Positions 59,330 through 64,000 of a stretch of DNA of 64,000 nt are shown piece after piece. Positions within the stretch are counted from its first letter, which is position 1; each line of letters begins with the position of its first letter. Both the position numbers and the translations under genes were made by a program. The notes under the pieces are model-generated. The model ran no database searches. It was not told the DNA's origin and worked only from the letters and a program-made list of their open reading frames with translations. Source of the stretch: Paracentrotus lividus (Eukaryota; Echinodermata; Echinoidea; Camarodonta; Echinidae); the NCBI GenBank assembly GCA_940671915.1, contig CALNVZ010000070.1:24189-88188 (forward strand). Direction: 5' to 3'.

Positions 59330-59920
59330 TAAGCTCATACCAAACTCGTTGTAACTCGTCATGCTCGATCTAAACTCGCGCTTATCTCGGGCACCTCTGC
59401 TTGACTCGCAACACACTCGCAGTGCTCGTATCTCGCTCTTGTAAACTCGAACATCACTCGCGTATACATGCAAGTGGCGAGTATTTACGAGTATATCTCG
59501 AACTTCTTACGAGTACTGCGAGTTTGTTGCGAGTGTTGCGAGTATCTAACGAGTTAAGCGAATTCACCACGATCTACAACGAGTTGGTGAAATTTTTGAA
59601 CGTGTTCAAAATTTTGGACGGCCGGCGACTTCTTGGAGAGTTGAACGAGTTCCGCCGAGCCGTGCAGAGTTTGTCGCGAGTCATCCCGAGTTACATGAAG
59701 AGCTTTACGAGAGTTTATCGCGAGTGTCTCATTTTGGCAACTCGCGATAACTCGCCACAACTCGCTACTACAACTCGGCTAAGTACTTTTGTTGCGTTCG
59801 AGCTCGTTCAGTTGCGAATGTTTGAAAAAAATTCAAACATCCTCAACTGAACGCAAGGCCTCTGCGTTCGCCTGCCTATTTACCTCGTTCTAGCTCGTGC
59901 TAGCTCGATCTGTTGCCTTC
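59330..59920. promoter_or_regulatory. Right subterminal array of CGAGT/ACTCG motifs
   Basis: Very dense CGAGT and ACTCG pentamers on both strands, mirroring the left array. The 149-codon plus-strand frame at 59401-59850 is built from these repeats and is rejected as a gene. Confidence 0.65.
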
Positions 59921-59956
59921 GGCTGCGTTTGTCTGCGTTAGGGCAATCCGCAGCCG

Positions 59957-59992
59957 AACGCAGCCCCAAATCGCAAAGGTGTGATCGGGGCT
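59957..59992. repeat. Right terminal inverted repeat of the Harbinger element
   Basis: Reverse complement of the left repeat, followed directly by the TTA duplication. Confidence 0.97.
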
Positions 59993-59995
59993 TTA

Positions 59996-61938
59996 CAGGA
60001 AATGTTACTCTCTTCACTTGATTCCCTTTGCCAAAGTGGGGCAGCATATTCCAGAAGGAAAAAATCCGTCTCTGACCATTTGATTCTCTCTCTCTCTCTC
60101 TTATGCTATTATTATCCATTAATCTTCGCATTATTCTCATTCCCAAAGTCAATCAGAAATACTTATAGTTCAATCTTAAACTTCAACCAAACAAATAAAT
60201 ACACAATTAAAGAAAATTCATAAATCATAAGACCTTCTTTTTTTTTAGTATTCTTTTTTCTCCAATTATTCCCTTTAAACCGGAGTTTACCTTCAAGGGA
60301 TTGATTTTATTGGCCGTCATATAGGTTATAACCAATGTAATTTCAAATAAAACTATTTATAATTCTTTGGCGTCAGCATTTTTTTGGGGTAGTGTGGCGT
60401 GTGCAAAATTCGGTTCAAACTGGCTTGGGTAAAGGATTGATTGGTTCATTTTAGAGGCCTTATTTGTAGGATTGTAGAACGATGATATGAGAGAAGCAGG
60501 AAAGGAATATTTGATCAATTAAATTGCGAAGGAAAATCTTTTCATATGTGCTTGAAATAATTATGGTACATAGTTCTCCTTCTGTGAATAAAAGATCGTC
60601 ATCTTAAAACTTTGGATGAAAAACTGAATTTCAGATGCGCAACGTGTATTTCCCCTGACGTCCTTATTTCTCTTTGTTTTCGGATTATTCCAGTTGTTAA
60701 AAAGTGAGTATTATGAAACACCAATATTTTATTGCCATCCGATAGCCTATATTTTATTCAGTAAACGTGTACGAAAAAGAAAGTTGTAATACATATGATC
60801 CAAACATACCAAATAGTAATAGTTGATCTGTAAAAAAAAAATAATAACAAAGTGGTGTTTCAGATTTGCATGTCAGGGCGAGTCCAAGCTATTTGTTCCC
60901 AAAGTGGTAATTTTTTTACTTTTTGACCATTTTTGAGTCAAGTGTGTCAGTGCATATCAATTCTAATTGTAAACTTAAGAGGAAGAGGGCGCTATCACTC
61001 TACGCAAATCAAACGCTGCCATAGACATTTTGTATTTTGCAACAAGTTTTTTCACTTTGTTTTCTTGATTATGGCGAGCAACTACCTTTTCAAAGAAATG
61101 ATCAACTTGAATAAGTACGCTAAGAGTCTTTTTTTTCAAAAATAGGAATAACTTACTGCAAATGGAAAAAAAAGTCCTGTCACTTGTGTCAATTCGAAAT
61201 CTAATCAGATCAAAATTCCTGTACAATATGGCCAATTTTGCTCTTCAAAATAGCTCATACGCCACATAATTATCTTCCTGGATAACGCATAATTATATTA
61301 CAGCTTAATGATCAAGCCGTTTTTAAAGCTTGAATTCTCACCTTTCCAGAGATGTAAAATTCATTTCGATTGGTTAAGGAAAAATCCTGTCACTTTCAAC
61401 ATTATCACAATAGAATCTTTACTCGATGGGTCGATATTTCCGCAATACACATGCATATCGCATGTGGACGGCGTCTTCGTAAGAGGTGACAAGATCACTA
61501 CTTATATCAATAATCGTTTGGAACATCAATCTATTGTGAAATAAGATTCTGATTACAACTTCATCACAATAATGTTATAAGCTTGCCCAAATGTGTATTT
61601 CCTCCATCTTGGTCTGGAGAATCTATTAAAAACAACATGATAAAAGTTCATTAATTCTTTCATCTCCATGTACGAGTAGATTGCTGAACCGAACGGATAA
61701 TACCATTCCAGCTGCAGGAAGTCTTCTTAAGCGAGTTTTTGTGAGCTAATTTATTATTGCACAGCTGTATAGATTTCTACGCTGTTCAGTCGTATTTCCA
61801 ACGTCGCTTCGTTGCGTCTGACCTCTTAGATAATGGACGCGCCTTGTTTAATTACGATATAATGCCGCACATTGGTATACGTTAACTTTACTTTTACATA
61901 GAGGTAGAATTGATATGGGTTTGTAAAGGTATACATAA
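59996..61938. other. AT-rich intergenic stretch, no gene seen
   Basis: Several short frames without recognised motifs. No repeat relationship noted. Confidence 0.5.
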
Positions 61939-62209
61939 TGGCCCGTATTTCCAAAAGCCGCCTAACTGTAGCCTACATTAAATCTGTGGTTTAACTATGG
62001 CTAGCAAAAATGGGACACATTTCAAAAGTAGATGTTTCTTTTATCCTAGTTTTTGGTAGTGAAACCATTAAAACTGCCTTACAATCAAAACTCAGTTCCA
62101 GAATAAGGAACATGCATAACAAATTGTGTCCCGTTACTAGCCACATTCCCATATTTAAACCACAGATAAACTAGGCTTAAAGTTATGCGGCTTTAGAGAA
62201 TACAGGCCA
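61939..62209. mobile_element. 271-bp inverted-repeat element (MITE-like)
   Basis: The left end TGGCCCGTATTTCC, then AAAGCCGC and CTAACT, pairs with the right end (complement TGGCCTGTATTCTCTAAAGCC, then GCATAACT). The inner parts also pair: TCTGTGGTTTAA near 61983 with TTTAAACCACAGAT near 62155. No coding capacity; target duplication not clear. Confidence 0.7.
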
Positions 62210-62697
62210 CTGTCTCATATCACCATAAAGGGTATGAAATAATTTTATGCATATGAGGTCAAAGGTCATATGACGTCACTAGGCAAAAAAAAAAATAGAA
62301 AAGGAAAAATAATAAAATGAATTTGAAATACTTTTTTCAACTATTTAAGAGAGATCTGTCATATGAGTACAACCAAAAAGTACGTATTTTCTGTTTCTAT
62401 ATTTCCTTGGCTACTCTGGTGAAATATTGCGAACTAGCACATAGCTTTCCATATTTGTAGACTTAAAAATTCGGGTCTTCAGAAATAGTCTCACAAAAGT
62501 TACTGAGCTGATGTGAATTATGCATTTTATCACTCGCCCTCCCACCATTAGAAATGAAACAAATAAGTTGGTTTTTTTATATTTTTGTGTTTTGTATTAC
62601 GTTTCTTTTGCCTTTTGACAAAGTATGAACATTTAATCGCGGCTTTCCATAAAACAAAAAATATATATTTTACATTGGCAGTCATTTCAAAAGTATA

Positions 62698-62728
<31 letters not shown>

Positions 62729-63590
62729 CAGCGTTATGTCTTTGGTAGAGTATCCTCCTAGCATGATCGTATTAAAACGGACTGGGCATGAACAAGGCTG
62801 ATATATCATGACCGGCCTACTTCAATTTTTTAATCTTCTTGAATAAGGTTGCCATTAACACCTTGTAGCTTGTTATATAGGCTTGGCAGACAATATCAAC
62901 GATTAATGTTGCAATTTGGATTTTTTTTTTTCCGTCTTGTGCTTTAATCATGAAATAAATGTTGATGATATTGCGTAATATAAGTCATTCCGATGCTTCG
63001 CGCCCTAAATTCACTACGCAGTTTCAGAAGTTCTTTCTTTTATGCTTACGAAAATAAGGGCTCCTGACAATATTGAAGGAAAGCTTTTAAATAATAATTT
63101 GAAGTCATGGAAGGGGTGGACATTATTTGAAACGTTTAGGAAGATACTCATTGTGTCAATTAAAAGATAGTGAACACAAATGTGGATATAATTATAAGCT
63201 TTTTACCATGAAGTCGAAAGCAAATATCACAGTTTTGAAAAAGTACAGCAGATTTACCATGGTGTTGAAAAAACTAAACAAAATATCCCAATTAAGTGGC
63301 AATTTCATCTCTTTTCTTCCAAAAATGAAAGGTATGATTATGACGGAAAATAGACTCGGAAGAATAAGGAACCTTAGATTTGATCATACGTCGATTTGCG
63401 AAGCATTATGGGATACATTGCTCCTTACAACCCTAAAATGTCGTCTGCTGGTTCGGACTTCCTCTGTTTCATATACAAGAGGGCTGCTGAAGCATAGGTG
63501 GTGATGGTATTATTAACGACATTCTGTTTTGTTGCGTAAACATGCGGGAATTATGCAAATGTGGGTGACAATATGTGTCTAGGGAAAAGT
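62210..63590. other. AT-rich stretch, no recognised gene
   Basis: Contains a TA run at about 62694-62713 followed by T17. A plus-strand frame at 63127-63504 (125 codons, MKRLGRYSLCQLKDSEHKC onward) is the longest here, basic and without a recognised domain. Its coding status is undecided and I lean against it. Confidence 0.45.
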
Positions 63591-64000
63591 AAAGGGCCTG
63601 TCCCACAGAAGGCGATCATTGTGGCGACAACCTATGCATGTTTAGAACCTGCCAGAATCGTGTCAGAATCGTAGGTGACCGAGATCATATTACGTATCTA
63701 CGACTCTGTCTGCGATAGGCTACGACAACGACTTGCTTCCACGAAAACAATAGGTAACAATTAGCAGGTATCCGATATTACAATAGCCTCGACCTTGCGC
63801 ATATCGCGCGGCTCGACTTCCTTGTCGCACTCTTAAAATCAACCAAATATTGAACTTGGGCACTATGGCGATCCTTGCGACTGACAGAGGCGATCAATTG
63901 TTTTTACATGATGGCGGCCTGTCGCCTTTAATTCGTGATAGTCCTCTCAGTCGCGCCATTATAATTTGGGTCGTGAGTCGATTTTTGAAATTTTCAAAAA
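63590..64000. mobile_element. Left end of a DNA transposon running out of the window
   Basis: AAAGGGCCTGTCCCACAG at about 63590 resembles the terminus of repetitive DNA transposons in marine deuterostomes. The following 380 bases are crowded with GTCGC/GCGAC/CGAC motifs on both strands, like the subterminal array of the Harbinger element but with a different core. The other terminus is not in the window, so the call is tentative. Confidence 0.45.

Larger units (their letters stand above)
51155..59992. mobile_element. Near-complete PIF/Harbinger DNA transposon, 8.8 kb
   Basis: Perfect 36-bp terminal inverted repeats (51155-51190 and 59957-59992, beginning AGCCCCGATCACACC) are flanked by the 3-bp duplication TTA (51152-51154, 59993-59995), the standard Harbinger target preference. 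Inside are a plus-strand DDE transposase in three exons and a convergent minus-strand MADF-type protein in four exons, the two-gene design of this superfamily. Both genes carry frameshifts, so this copy looks inactive, though some shifts could be sequencing errors. Subterminal regions are dense in ACTCG/CGAGT. Confidence 0.93.

Noticed and set aside
59401-59850. 149-codon plus-strand frame at the right Harbinger end
   Set aside because: It is composed of the ACTCG/CGAGT subterminal array and overlaps no known domain.

Overview
The window is eukaryotic genomic DNA, most likely from an echinoderm and probably a sea urchin. This is an inference from several signs together: foldback elements with minisatellite arms like the TU elements described in sea urchins, a Crypton-type tyrosine recombinase, a Penelope-like element with a GIY-YIG domain, an NLR-like leucine-rich exon set with phase-matched introns, and a TTAGGG tract. 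There are no operons and no convincing RNA genes. Host coding sequence is sparse, and nearly everything recognisable is transposon-derived.

Layout. 0.2-3.6 kb: a small hairpin element, a direct repeat and two broken non-LTR reverse transcriptase fragments (minus strand). 3.7-9.0 kb: the 3' part of a host gene (four exon candidates, plus strand, LRR-like), with a decayed Penelope-like element antisense in one intron and a 5'-truncated non-LTR retrotransposon (9.0-10.9 kb) abutting its stop codon. 10.9-14.7 kb: an interspersed repeat, simple repeats and a perfect palindrome. 14.77-18.13 kb: an intact foldback element (FB1) with an 8-bp target duplication, interrupted by a hAT-like element whose empty site is visible in a second copy at 49.8 kb. 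19.5-20.6 kb: a broken Crypton recombinase. 21.14-22.20 kb: a piggyBac-like non-autonomous element with TTAA ends, followed by a strong hairpin. 22.95-24.0 kb: one end of another foldback element running into a satellite rich in TGACGTCA, with an N gap. 24.9-26.4 kb: a stretch almost without G.

26.4-36.9 kb and 41.9-51.4 kb are the same locus present twice in direct orientation. The first copy is full of one- to three-base insertions and looks like unpolished long-read sequence. The second is cleaner and agrees better with the independent paralog FB1. The 37-41.9 kb stretch between them is G-poor and has no supportable gene. The cleaner copy holds a non-LTR 3' end, a three-unit satellite, a tandem duplication, paired small inverted-repeat elements, a second foldback core (48.3-50.3 kb) and a complete 124-bp miniature foldback element (FB3) with telomere-type repeats at its centre.

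51,155-59,992 is a near-complete PIF/Harbinger transposon: 36-bp perfect terminal inverted repeats, TTA target duplication, a plus-strand DDE transposase in three exons (frameshifted), a convergent minus-strand MADF-type DNA-binding partner in four exons, and subterminal regions crowded with ACTCG/CGAGT pentamers. 60-64 kb is mostly non-coding, with one 271-bp inverted-repeat element and the start of another transposon that runs off the end of the window.
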